Shown here one piece after another: positions 1 through 7,775 of a stretch of DNA of 64,000 nucleotides (the first letter of the stretch is position 1; each line of letters opens with the position of its first letter). This DNA is from Pseudoflavonifractor sp. MSJ-37 (GTDB lineage: Bacteria > Bacillota > Clostridia > Oscillospirales > Oscillospiraceae). A program made the position numbers and the translations under genes. The stretch lies in the NCBI RefSeq assembly GCF_018917965.1, contig NZ_JAHLPP010000001.1, positions 744,001 to 808,000 of the forward strand, given 5' to 3'. The notes under the pieces were generated by a model that ran no database searches, had not been told where the DNA came from, and saw only the letters and a list, made by a program, of their open reading frames with translations.

Positions 1-665
1 GTGGGGATCCGCAGGCTCACCCGGTTCTCGGGCAGGCCCAGAGTCTCACACACAGTCTGGCGGACGTTATAGGCACTGTTGGTGGGGGCATAGACCACCA
101 TGGACTGGAACTCGGGGACGGCCACTACGGCCTCGGGCTCGATGGGCATGTGCTCCTGACGCTGGGTGTCATACTCCCGGACCAGGATGTGGTCCGCCTC
201 GGCGAAGCCAGCCTCCACATCGCCCTTGCCGGTCTGGTAGTGACAGAGCACATTGCCGTTGGGATGGAGCAGGGGAGCGCCGGGCTTGAGGGCCTCCTCC
301 GGTGTGGTGACGGCAGGGAGGACCTCGTAGTCCACCTGGACCAGCCGGACGGCCTCCCGGGCCTGCTCCAGTGTCCCGGCCACCACCATGGCCACGCCCT
401 CGCCCATGTACTTGGGCTCCACGGCGAAGATAGGCTTGTGAGTGGGCTGACAGGGGATGCCGGGGATATCCTTGGCGCTGACTATAGTGACGACGCCCTC
501 TGCCGCGAGAGCGGCAGAGGCATCGATGGAGATCACCTTGGCGTGGGGATGGGGACAGCGGACCACTGCTCCGTGGAGCACGTCCGGAAATTTCAGGTCA
601 TTGACGTATTTCGCTTTGCCAAGGACCTTTTCCAGAACATCGATGCGCTGGTTCTTCTGTCCCAT
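1..665 (-). CDS. Molybdopterin-binding large subunit of a xanthine dehydrogenase-family hydroxylase (5' part only)
   Basis: N-terminal 221 residues of an aldehyde oxidase/xanthine dehydrogenase-type large subunit; the rest lies left of the window. The protein starts MGQKNQRIDV and continues with the typical a/b hammerhead domain (VLEKVLGKAKYVNDL, then a PHPHAKV segment) and the beginning of the Mo-cofactor domain (QRQEHMPIEPEA). The start at 665 lies 5 bases after the 2Fe-2S subunit stop, and the ribosome binding site GGAGAGGAG sits inside the end of that gene. It is the last visible gene of the leftward operon and is a second large subunit beside the complete one at 2037-4334. The family hydroxylates purines, N-heterocycles or aldehydes; the substrate here cannot be told. 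Confidence 0.85.
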   Translation of the reverse strand, partial: MGQKNQRIDVLEKVLGKAKYVNDLKFPDVLHGAVVRCPHPHAKVISIDASAALAAEGVVTIVSAKDIPGIPCQPTHKPIFAVEPKYMGEGVAMVVAGTLEQAREAVRLVQVDYEVLPAVTTPEEALKPGAPLLHPNGNVLCHYQTGKGDVEAGFAEADHILVREYDTQRQEHMPIEPEAVVAVPEFQSMVVYAPTNSAYNVRQTVCETLGLPENRVSLRIP

Positions 666-670
666 CTCCC

Positions 671-1150
671 TTACTCCTCTCCCCGCATGGCCCGGGCGGC
701 ATCTTCAGCGGCCTCGATCACCTGCTGATAGCCGGTGCAGCGGCACAGGTTGCCGGAGATGGCGGTCTTGATGGCCTCGCGGGAGGGGGCGGGATCCTTG
801 TCCAGAAGGGCCTTCACAGACATGACCAGACCGGGGGTGCAGAAGCCGCACTGGAGGGCGTGGTGGTCCAGGAACGCCTGCTGGATGGGATGGAGAGACT
901 CGTCGCTGGAGATGCCCTCTACGGTGACGATGCTCTTGCCCTCCATGGAGGAGGCCAGCACCAGGCAGGAGTTCACGTTCTCACCGTCCACCAGAACGGT
1001 GCAGGCACCGCACTCGCCTACGCCGCAGCCTTCTTTCGTACCGGTGAGGGCCAGATCCTCCCGCAGGACATCCAGGAGGCGGGCATAGGGCTTCACGTCC
1101 AGCTCTACCGGCTCACCATTGACCGTCATATGTACTTTGACCAGTTCCAT
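671..1150 (-). CDS. 2Fe-2S subunit of molybdenum hydroxylase
   Basis: Small iron-sulfur subunit (159 aa) that passes electrons between the Mo centre and FAD. The N-terminal plant-ferredoxin-like domain shows the cysteine pattern CGVGECGACTVL near residue 45 followed by NSCLVL, and the C-terminal helical domain shows CGFCTPG and CRCTGY, the four-cysteine signature of the second cluster. I chose the ATG at 1150, which shares one base with the TGA of the FAD subunit; a GTG one codon upstream is possible. Length is normal for CoxS/XdhC-type subunits. Translation is probably coupled to the gene before it. Confidence 0.93.
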   Translation of the reverse strand: MELVKVHMTVNGEPVELDVKPYARLLDVLREDLALTGTKEGCGVGECGACTVLVDGENVNSCLVLASSMEGKSIVTVEGISSDESLHPIQQAFLDHHALQCGFCTPGLVMSVKALLDKDPAPSREAIKTAISGNLCRCTGYQQVIEAAEDAARAMRGEE

Positions 1151-2019
1151 CACTCAGCGACCTCCGTTCCATTCTCCAGAGCCCGACGGACCAAAGCGGT
1201 GATGACGGGCTGCTTATATTCCGTAGACCAGCGCACGCCGGTGCGCTCGATCATCTCATCGGCTACGGCCTTGGCGGCGTCATCGATGAGGGCGGCGTCG
1301 GGCCGGCGGCCCAGCAGGAGGGCCTCCGCCTTGCGGGCACGGTCCGGAGCGGCGAACACGCATCCGGGGGCCAGCGCCACATGGTCGATCACGCCCTCGG
1401 CGTCCTGATGGACCACCAGGGACACGTTCATCCGGGAGATGGACAGCGCCTTCCGGCGGCCCAGCTTCAGGAACACGGTGCGCATATGGGCCACAGAGGG
1501 GAAAGAGAACCCCAGAATGATCTCATCGGGAGCCAGAGCGGTCTTGCCGGGCTTTACGATCATGTCGGACATGGGGATGGTCCGCTGGCCGTTCGGGCCC
1601 TGGACTAGGGCATTGGCCTCCAGCGCGATCAGCACGGGCATCGGATCGGAGGCGGGGGAGGCGTTAGCGACCGCGCCGCCGATGGTGCCGCGGTTGCGGA
1701 TCTGGGGGCTGCCCACGCTGGCGCAGGCGGCGGCCAGCAGAGGGGCGTGCTCCGCCAGCACGGGGCTGTGTTCGGCGGCGGAGTGGGTGGTCATGGCGCC
1801 CACATGGACGATGCCGTCCTCCACCCGGATGCCGGACAGCTCGGGCAGAGCGGACAGGTCCACCACATATTGCAGATCTTTCCAGCGGGCGCTCTTCTCC
1901 CGGACCTGTACCAGAAAATCGGTACAGCCGGCGATGGGACAGCTCCTGCCCGGCGTCTTGAGCAGGAAGGCACAGGCCTCCTCTACGGAGGCGGGTCTCA
2001 CATAGTCATAGCGAAGCAT
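1150..2019 (-). CDS. FAD-binding subunit of molybdenum hydroxylase
   Basis: Medium subunit (289 aa) of the CoxM/XdhB family. Residues about 1-175 form the FAD-binding PCMH fold, with PIAGCTDFLVQV near residue 30 and RNRGTIGGAVANASPASD near residue 110 as flavin-contact signatures; the C-terminal part is the CO dehydrogenase flavoprotein C-terminal domain. The ATG at 2019 follows AGGAGGAG at good spacing. It sits 17 bases after the large subunit and overlaps the 2Fe-2S gene by one base, so the four genes form one transcript. It carries electrons from the iron-sulfur subunit to an external acceptor. Confidence 0.92.
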   Translation of the reverse strand: MLRYDYVRPASVEEACAFLLKTPGRSCPIAGCTDFLVQVREKSARWKDLQYVVDLSALPELSGIRVEDGIVHVGAMTTHSAAEHSPVLAEHAPLLAAACASVGSPQIRNRGTIGGAVANASPASDPMPVLIALEANALVQGPNGQRTIPMSDMIVKPGKTALAPDEIILGFSFPSVAHMRTVFLKLGRRKALSISRMNVSLVVHQDAEGVIDHVALAPGCVFAAPDRARKAEALLLGRRPDAALIDDAAKAVADEMIERTGVRWSTEYKQPVITALVRRALENGTEVAE

Positions 2020-2036
2020 CTCTCATTCTCCTCCTA

Positions 2037-4334
2037 TCAGTCCAGCTCTTTGCCCAGCAGGACCTGCTCCATGCTGCAGGGATTGTGGCGTACGCGCTTG
2101 CCGGTGGCGTTGTACACGGCGTTGGCGATGGCGGCGGCGATGCCGTCCAGAGAGGGCTCTCCGATGCTCTTGGCACCGAAGGTGCCCTGGTCGGTGTCAC
2201 ACTCGAAGAGGTTCACGTCGAACTCGGGGATATCCATGGCGGTGGGGATGATGTACTTGTCGAAGTTGATCGTCTTCATGACGCCCTTCTTGTCGTACTT
2301 GATGTCCTCTGTGGTGCCGTAGCCCATGCCCTGGAGGGCACCGCCGCAGATCTGGCCCACAGCCAGAGCGGGGTTGATGACGGTGCCCAGATCGTGGGAG
2401 CAGGTGAGCTTCTTCACGTCCACATAGCCGGTCTCAGTATCCACCTCCACCTCGGCGATGATGACGCCGTAGGCGTACTGGGGCCACACCTTGCCCTGGC
2501 CGGTGGCGTGGTCGCTGTACAGGTCCTTGGGGGGCTTGTACCAGCTGTAATGGCCCATCTGATGGCCGCTCCAGATGGAGATGCCGCAGATGTCCTTCAT
2601 GGTACGGGTGACGGAGGGATCGGCCTTCAGGAAAAAGATGCCGTTCTTCAGGTCCACCGCGTCCTTCTCCACGCCCATGATCTCGGCGGCATTCTCCAGC
2701 AGGATCTCACGGAGCTCCAGACCGGCCTTGCGCATGGATTGGGCACCCATAGTGGTGCCGCGGGAGGCCACGGTCATACCGGAGTCGGGGATGGAGTGGG
2801 TGTCGGTGCCGAAGAAGCGGATGGACTCATAGGGCACGCTCAGGGCCTCAGCGGCGATCTGAGCATAGGCGGTCTTGAGGCCCTGGCCGTTCTCGGCCAG
2901 ACCGGAGTTGATGAGGATGGAGCCGTCCTCCATGACGGTGATCATGGCGCCGGAGGCGTCAGGAGTCTCACAGCCGGTGCCGCAGCCGCGCATCATGGAG
3001 ACCATGCCGATGCCCTTGCGCTTGATGCCGGTCTGGTGCTTGTAGGCCTCGTGCTTCTTCACATAGTCGGTCTTTTCGGCGGAGTAGTCGATGATCTCCT
3101 TCAGGATGACGTGCTCCAGGACCTGGCCCACGCCATTGGTCTTGCCGTCCTCCACGCAGTTCCTGCGGCGGACGTCCAGAGGCTCCATGCCGATGGCTTC
3201 AGCGGCTTCCTCGATGAGCTGCTCCAGAGCGAAGAGGACCTGGGGATTGCCGAACCCGCGGAAGGCACCGCCCATGATGTTATTGGTGTAGACGCCGGTG
3301 ATGTCGGTCTTGACGTTGGGGATACTGTAAGCGCCGGAGGAGTGGGCGCAGGCCTTCCAGTTGACGTACTGGGCCTGGTTGTTGTAGGCGCCGGCATCCA
3401 CGTAGATGTCGTTCTGGAGGGCGGTGATGGTGCCGTCCTTTTTGATGCCGATCTTGCACTTGAGGGTGTAGGGATGGCGCTTGACGCTCTCCATCATCAG
3501 CTCCTCGCGGGTGAACACCATCTTCACGGGGCGCTTAGTGACTTTGCAGAGGTAGGCGGCGCGGGCAGCCACCAGACCGATGGACTCCTCCTTCCCGCCG
3601 AAGGAACCGCCGATGTTCTGCTGGAAGATGCGGACCTCGTTCATGGGGGCCTGGATGATGTCGGCCACATAACGGCGGGTGAAGAAGGGGTTCTGAGCGG
3701 AGGCATAGACGGTCATCTGGCCGTCGGCGGGATTTTGGACAGCCACAGCCGCCTCGGGCTCGATATAGCCGTGCTCCTGATGCTGGGTGGAATACTCCCG
3801 CTCCAGCACCACATCGGCCTCGGCGAAGCCGTCCTCCACATTGCCCTTGCGGAGCTTGAAGCAGGAGGGCATATAGCGGTTGTCGGCCTGGTCGTTCTCG
3901 TCGTGGATCTTGGGCGCACCCTCAGCGAAAGCCTGCTCCACACTGCTCATGACGGGCAGGTCCTCATACTCCACCTCGATGGCGTCCAGAGCGTCGTCCA
4001 CCAGCTCACGGGACTCGGCAGCCACCATGGCCACACAGTCGCCGGCATGGCGGATATGGTTGGTCAGATAGGCGTAGCCGGACCAGGCGTCGGGCTTGGG
4101 CATATCGTCGGCGGTGACCACCGCATGGACGCCGCGGATGGCCTTGGCCTTGCTGGTGTCGATCTTCACCACCCGGGCATGGGCGCGGCCGGAGCGGAGG
4201 ACGCCGCTGTAGAGCATCCGGGGGATGACGATGTCAGCTGCGTAGATGGCGCGTCCGGTGACTTTGTCCTCGCCGTCGATGCGGGGGACAGACTTGTTGA
4301 TGACCTCGAACTTCTTGGAACCGTAGAGAGACAC
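2037..4334 (-). CDS. Molybdopterin-binding large subunit of xanthine dehydrogenase-family hydroxylase
   Basis: Complete catalytic subunit (765 aa). The hammerhead domain (PRIDGEDKVTGRAIYAADI) is followed by the Mo-cofactor domains with QQNIGGSFGGKEE near residue 240, GGAFRGFGNPQ near 360 and a C-terminal GAKSIGEP containing the glutamate expected at the active site. The loop is GAFRGFG, as in xanthine dehydrogenases, and not the AYRCSFR loop of CO dehydrogenase. I chose GTG at 4334 because AGGAGG lies 9 bases upstream; the in-frame ATG at 4364 has no site. It follows the mocA-like gene by 64 bases. Purine or N-heterocycle hydroxylation is likely, exact substrate unknown. Confidence 0.92.
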   Translation of the reverse strand: MSLYGSKKFEVINKSVPRIDGEDKVTGRAIYAADIVIPRMLYSGVLRSGRAHARVVKIDTSKAKAIRGVHAVVTADDMPKPDAWSGYAYLTNHIRHAGDCVAMVAAESRELVDDALDAIEVEYEDLPVMSSVEQAFAEGAPKIHDENDQADNRYMPSCFKLRKGNVEDGFAEADVVLEREYSTQHQEHGYIEPEAAVAVQNPADGQMTVYASAQNPFFTRRYVADIIQAPMNEVRIFQQNIGGSFGGKEESIGLVAARAAYLCKVTKRPVKMVFTREELMMESVKRHPYTLKCKIGIKKDGTITALQNDIYVDAGAYNNQAQYVNWKACAHSSGAYSIPNVKTDITGVYTNNIMGGAFRGFGNPQVLFALEQLIEEAAEAIGMEPLDVRRRNCVEDGKTNGVGQVLEHVILKEIIDYSAEKTDYVKKHEAYKHQTGIKRKGIGMVSMMRGCGTGCETPDASGAMITVMEDGSILINSGLAENGQGLKTAYAQIAAEALSVPYESIRFFGTDTHSIPDSGMTVASRGTTMGAQSMRKAGLELREILLENAAEIMGVEKDAVDLKNGIFFLKADPSVTRTMKDICGISIWSGHQMGHYSWYKPPKDLYSDHATGQGKVWPQYAYGVIIAEVEVDTETGYVDVKKLTCSHDLGTVINPALAVGQICGGALQGMGYGTTEDIKYDKKGVMKTINFDKYIIPTAMDIPEFDVNLFECDTDQGTFGAKSIGEPSLDGIAAAIANAVYNATGKRVRHNPCSMEQVLLGKELD

Positions 4335-4398
4335 TTGACTTCTCCTCCTTTGATATATCTTCACGTTCTCTGGATCTTACTGGGGAAGGGGGACAGCG

Positions 4399-5037
4399 TC
4401 ATGAGATGCTGCCAAGCCCACGCTCCCGCTTCCGGCTCACGCCGTACGTCAGGAGGAAACGATACTGCCCGGGCGTGTCCACGTCGATCTGACAGCCCAG
4501 ACTGTCGGTAGGAAGGTCCATAGGAGGCGCCGGGAGGGTACGCAGGGCGCCTCTCAGCCCGCCCTCGCCCCGGAAGGCCACTACCTGCTCCACGGCCGGG
4601 CGGGTGAGAAGCACCGGGTGCTGGCCCCGGCCCTCCCGGACAGGGCGGCCCCAGAGGCTCCCGGTCCGGTCCAGCTCGGTCAGGAGCGCCCGGCAGACAG
4701 CGGGCTCTACCGCGGGCATATCGCCCGGCAGGAAGAGGACCTTGTCGTAGGCGGCGGCACAGGAGAGACCGATCCTCACGGAGGCGAACATATCTCCATC
4801 GGCATAGCGGGGGTTTTCCACACAGCACACCCGGGGATGCCCTCGGAACAGGGCTTCGATCGACCTGCCCTGATGCCCGACCACCACGAAGACCTGCTCC
4901 GCGCCGCTGGCCAGAAGAGACTCCACGGTAGACTCGATGATCGTGGTCCCCCCATAGCGAAGGAGCGGCTTGAAGGCGTTCATCCGGCTGGACAGGCCCG
5001 CCGCTGCCACCACGCCGGCGATCGTTGAATGATCCAT
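4399..5037 (-). CDS. mocA: Molybdenum cofactor cytidylyltransferase (MocA-like)
   Basis: Nucleotidyltransferase of the MobA/MocA family (212 aa). It shows the N-terminal nucleotide-binding loop VVAAAGLSSRMNAFKPLLRYGG and a metal-site LFLPGDMPAV near residue 100. Such enzymes convert molybdopterin to the cytosine dinucleotide form used by the xanthine dehydrogenase family. It is the first gene of the leftward hydroxylase operon, which supports cofactor loading for the enzyme encoded after it. The ATG at 5037 has GAGGTGA upstream. A MobA (guanylyl) role is less likely in this setting. Confidence 0.85.
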   Translation of the reverse strand: MDHSTIAGVVAAAGLSSRMNAFKPLLRYGGTTIIESTVESLLASGAEQVFVVVGHQGRSIEALFRGHPRVCCVENPRYADGDMFASVRIGLSCAAAYDKVLFLPGDMPAVEPAVCRALLTELDRTGSLWGRPVREGRGQHPVLLTRPAVEQVVAFRGEGGLRGALRTLPAPPMDLPTDSLGCQIDVDTPGQYRFLLTYGVSRKRERGLGSIS

Positions 5038-5271
5038 AGCTTCACCTCACAGCACGGGAAATGACAGCCGACCTGCATGGACGATACAGTTTTCAATATA
5101 GGGATGCGGCTGTCTGCGCAAATCGTCGATAAAGTCATAATAAGACCTTATCCATAACTACGATACCACTCGCATAGAGGAAAGTCCAATATTTATTATT
5201 TATATATGCTATATTAAAAATAGAGATGGGCCATCCTCTGCAAGTATGGAGGAGACGGGAAAAAATTTTGC
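5038..5271. other. Intergenic region, leader of the hydroxylase operon
   Basis: No gene seen in about 230 bases. The right part (5187-5225) is very AT-rich. For the leftward operon, weak promoter-like pairs exist (TTGGAC with TATCGT at 18 bases, and TATATT near 5091), none convincing. I looked for a purine or molybdenum-cofactor riboswitch and recognised none. Confidence 0.3.
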
Positions 5272-5300
5272 TTGTCAAATGGCGGTGGAGAGCGTATAAT
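5272..5300 (+). promoter_or_regulatory. Promoter of tRNA-Leu(CAA)
   Basis: TTGTCA at 5272-5277 and a perfect TATAAT at 5295-5300 are separated by 17 bases, 44 bases before the tRNA. Confidence 0.8.
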
Positions 5301-5343
5301 ACAAAAAGGCTCCTATCCAGATCTGGTCAGGAGAGAGCCATCC

Positions 5344-5428
5344 GCCGGTGTGTCGGAATGGTAGACGAATTCGACTCAAAATCGAACGCTGTAATGGCGT
5401 GTGGGTTCAAGTCCCACCACCGGTACCA
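5344..5428 (+). tRNA. tRNA-Leu (anticodon CAA)
   Basis: Class II tRNA with acceptor strands GCCGGTG/CACCGGT (last pair G-U), D-arm TCGGAATGGTAGACGAA, anticodon stem TTCGA/TCGAA around loop CTCAAAA giving CAA, a long variable arm ACGC..GCGT, T-arm GTGGG-TTCAAGT-CCCAC and an encoded CCA end. It has its own promoter and terminator. Confidence 0.95.
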
Positions 5429-5431
5429 AGT

Positions 5432-5466
5432 CGGAGCAAGCAGTATCGCTTGCTCCGGCTTTTTTG
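5432..5466 (+). terminator. Intrinsic terminator after tRNA-Leu(CAA)
   Basis: Stem CGGAGCAAGC / GCTTGCTCCG with a six-base loop, then GC and a T tract, starting three bases after the tRNA. Confidence 0.85.
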
Positions 5467-5542
5467 TGTTCGGATATGGCGATCCTCTAAAAAATTATCG
5501 CACATTATCACGGATGTTCATCTACCGAAGCAGGGAAGATCG

Positions 5543-5551
5543 TGCTATAAT
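5543..5551 (+). promoter_or_regulatory. Extended -10 promoter before the lipoprotein/two-component operon
   Basis: TGC-TATAAT is an extended -10 element. No good -35 is present (TACCGA at 17 bases), as is usual for extended -10 promoters. It lies about 70 bases before the lipoprotein start. Confidence 0.55.
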
Positions 5552-5618
5552 GACGAGTACTGACCCATGACCACCCATCGCCGTGGCGGAACAAGATAGA
5601 GCTGGGAGGCAGATGCCC

Positions 5619-7028
5619 ATGAAACACCATATGAAACGAGTCCTGCGCGGCATCCTGCTGGCCGCCGCCGTCGGCCTCCTGATGAGCGGGTGCGACCTGC
5701 ACTCCGATGATGACCTCTACCATCTGCCGGAGCTGCCCACGGAGTTCAAGAACCTGACCAGTGAGATCAACGAGGTGCTGAGCCAGGGGGCGGAGTACGC
5801 CGCTCCCCTCGGCGGGGAGAACATCCAGAACATCCAGCTCCAGGATATGGACGGGGACGGCGCCGTCGATTCCGCGATCGTATTCTTCCGCATGAGCGGG
5901 GAGGAGGAGTCCCTGAAGATCTGCATCTACCACCAGCTGGGGGAGACCTATGAGCTGGAGGCGGTGATCGAGGGCAGCGGCACCGGCATCAACTATGTGG
6001 ATTATGTGGATCTGGACGGCGTCCCCGGCAAGGAGGTCGTGGTGAGCTGGCAGCTCAGTGAGCAGATCCATTTCCTGGCCGCCTATTCTGTGTCCAGCGA
6101 GCAGGTGGTAGAGCTCCTCCAGACCAATTACAGCGTGTTCAAACTCTTCGATATGGACCGGGACGGGGACGATGAGATCCTGATCCTCAACACCAAGCCG
6201 GAGGGCGGCGGACAGGCCGAGCTCTACGACTTCCGGGACGGTCTCATGGAGCTGGACTCCACTGCCGCCCTCTCGGCCGGGATCAGCAGTATCCAGGAGG
6301 ACAACGCCCGCAAGGGGACCCTGGAGGACCATGTGCCCGCCCTGTTCGTGACCTCTGACCTGCCGGCGGGCACCGGAGAGACCGGCGGACAGCTCACCGA
6401 CATCCTGGTCTGGGAGGACCGCCCGGGACGGTCCAAGTCTCTCCGGAACATCACGCTGGACCCGGTGTCCAATGTCAGCGTGGAGACCCGCAGTCTCTAC
6501 ACCGGCGTCCGTTCGGCGGACATCGACAAGGACGGGATCATGGAAGTGCCGGCATCGGAGCCGCTGCCCGAGTTCGGACAGAGTACCGCTGCGGTCAACT
6601 TCTGGCTCAACCGGTGGTACCGGTACGACATGGACGGCGTCCGGAGCTATGTCCGCACCACCTATTATAATAAACAGGACGGCTGGTATCTGGACCTGCC
6701 GGAGGAGTGGGACGGACGGCTGGTCCTCTCCCGCAGCGATACCGCCGGCGGGGGCGAGCGGGCCGTGGTGTTCTCCTTCTGGGACAGGGAGTCTGGCCAG
6801 GAAGAGCCCGAGCCGTTCCTGGAGGTCTATCGGCTCTCCGGGAGCAACCGGACCAGCCGGGCCGTCCTGCCCGGGCGCTTCCGCCTGGGCGACAGCGGGG
6901 AGGACACCCCTACCGTGATCTATGCCGCCGAACTCCTGAACGGCGGAGGGGACTGTGGTCTGGACGAGGACGGGGTGAAGGACCGGTTCCACGTCATCCA
7001 GACAGACTGGGATTCGTTCGATCAATAA
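5619..7028 (+). CDS. Lipoprotein with FG-GAP/VCBS-like repeats
   Basis: Predicted surface lipoprotein (469 aa). A basic N-terminus and hydrophobic stretch end in the lipobox LLMSGC. The body contains several aspartate-rich DxDxDG loops (DMDGDGAVDSAIV, DLDGVPGKEVVV, DMDRDGDDEILIL, DIDKDGIMEVPA), a pattern of calcium-binding FG-GAP/VCBS repeats. I chose the ATG at 5619 because GGGAGG lies 9 bases upstream; ATG 5613 is too close and GTG 5583 lacks a site. It is followed after 26 bases by the response regulator gene, so it probably belongs to the same operon and may act as an accessory or signal-sensing protein. Function is not known. Confidence 0.8.
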   Translation: MKHHMKRVLRGILLAAAVGLLMSGCDLHSDDDLYHLPELPTEFKNLTSEINEVLSQGAEYAAPLGGENIQNIQLQDMDGDGAVDSAIVFFRMSGEEESLKICIYHQLGETYELEAVIEGSGTGINYVDYVDLDGVPGKEVVVSWQLSEQIHFLAAYSVSSEQVVELLQTNYSVFKLFDMDRDGDDEILILNTKPEGGGQAELYDFRDGLMELDSTAALSAGISSIQEDNARKGTLEDHVPALFVTSDLPAGTGETGGQLTDILVWEDRPGRSKSLRNITLDPVSNVSVETRSLYTGVRSADIDKDGIMEVPASEPLPEFGQSTAAVNFWLNRWYRYDMDGVRSYVRTTYYNKQDGWYLDLPEEWDGRLVLSRSDTAGGGERAVVFSFWDRESGQEEPEPFLEVYRLSGSNRTSRAVLPGRFRLGDSGEDTPTVIYAAELLNGGGDCGLDEDGVKDRFHVIQTDWDSFDQ

Positions 7029-7054
7029 GCGCTCAGCGCACAAGGAGAGGGATC

Positions 7055-7744
7055 GTGTTGAAAAAGGTACTGGTATTGGAGGATGAGACCAATATCCGCA
7101 GCTTCGTGGTGATCAATCTGAAGCGGGCGGGCTATGAGACCATCGAGGCCGGCACGGGCGAGGAGGCGCTGGAGCTCCTGCGGCAGAACCCGGACACCAA
7201 GGTGGCTCTGCTGGACATCATGCTGCCTGGGATCGACGGCTTCGAGGTCTGCCGCCGGATCCGGGCCAGCAACAGCCAGATCGGTATCATCATGCTCACC
7301 GCCCGCACCCAGGAGATGGACAAGGTGACGGGCCTCATGACCGGAGCGGATGACTATGTGACCAAGCCCTTCTCTCCGGCGGAGCTCACCGCCCGGGTGG
7401 ACGCCCTCTATCGCCGGGCCGGCGGAGTGGTGCAGGAGAACGCCGAAGAGATCCATCAGCCCCCGTTCCTCCTGAACACCCGGAACCGGACTCTGGAGAA
7501 GAACGGCCAGCGGGTGAAGCTGACTCAAGTGGAGTATTCCATCATCAAGCTCTTCATGGACAACCCCGGCAAGGCCCTCTCCCGGGAGGAGATCCTGGAC
7601 ACGGTGTGGGGCCGGGACTACTTCGGCGAGCTGAAGATCGTGGATGTGAACATCCGCCGTCTGCGTATCAAGATCGAGGACGACCCGACCAGTCCTACCT
7701 ATATCAACACCGTGTGGGGCTACGGTTATAAATGGGGCGCGTGA
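7055..7744 (+). CDS. OmpR-family response regulator
   Basis: DNA-binding response regulator (229 aa). The receiver has the acidic pocket LEDE at residues 8-11, phosphoacceptor D54 in LLDIMLPG and K104 in TKPF. The C-terminal winged helix (LTQVEYSIIKLFMDNPGKALSREEIL, ending in TVWGYGYKW) is of PhoB/OmpR type. Start: GTG at 7055, 7 bases after AGGAG; TTG 7058 is an alternative. It lies between a lipoprotein gene and its sensor kinase, and is likely phosphorylated by the latter. Confidence 0.93.
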   Translation: MLKKVLVLEDETNIRSFVVINLKRAGYETIEAGTGEEALELLRQNPDTKVALLDIMLPGIDGFEVCRRIRASNSQIGIIMLTARTQEMDKVTGLMTGADDYVTKPFSPAELTARVDALYRRAGGVVQENAEEIHQPPFLLNTRNRTLEKNGQRVKLTQVEYSIIKLFMDNPGKALSREEILDTVWGRDYFGELKIVDVNIRRLRIKIEDDPTSPTYINTVWGYGYKWGA

Positions 7745-7775
7745 GCGGCCCAGACCCTGAGCAGGTGGTGGATCC

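Noticed and set aside
2085-4511. 808-codon open frame antisense to the molybdenum hydroxylase subunit
   Set aside because: It is rich in Val, Leu, Gly, Asp and His, the usual product of reading a GC-rich gene backwards; no ribosome binding site or domain. The same holds for long antisense frames at 5508-7043, 7704-9305, 15691-17802, 21779-23857 and 34888-36378.
5177-5187. GAGGAAAGTCC, identical to the conserved 5' core of bacterial RNase P RNA
   Set aside because: Only these 11 bases fit; what follows is AT-rich and no P4, specificity domain or 3' ACAGTGCC-like part is present, so it is a chance match or a tiny relic.
5038-5271. Possible riboswitch (purine or molybdenum cofactor) before the hydroxylase operon
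   Set aside because: I searched by eye for the purine GTTTCTACC-type core and for extended paired regions and found neither; the region is AT-rich and unstructured to the eye.
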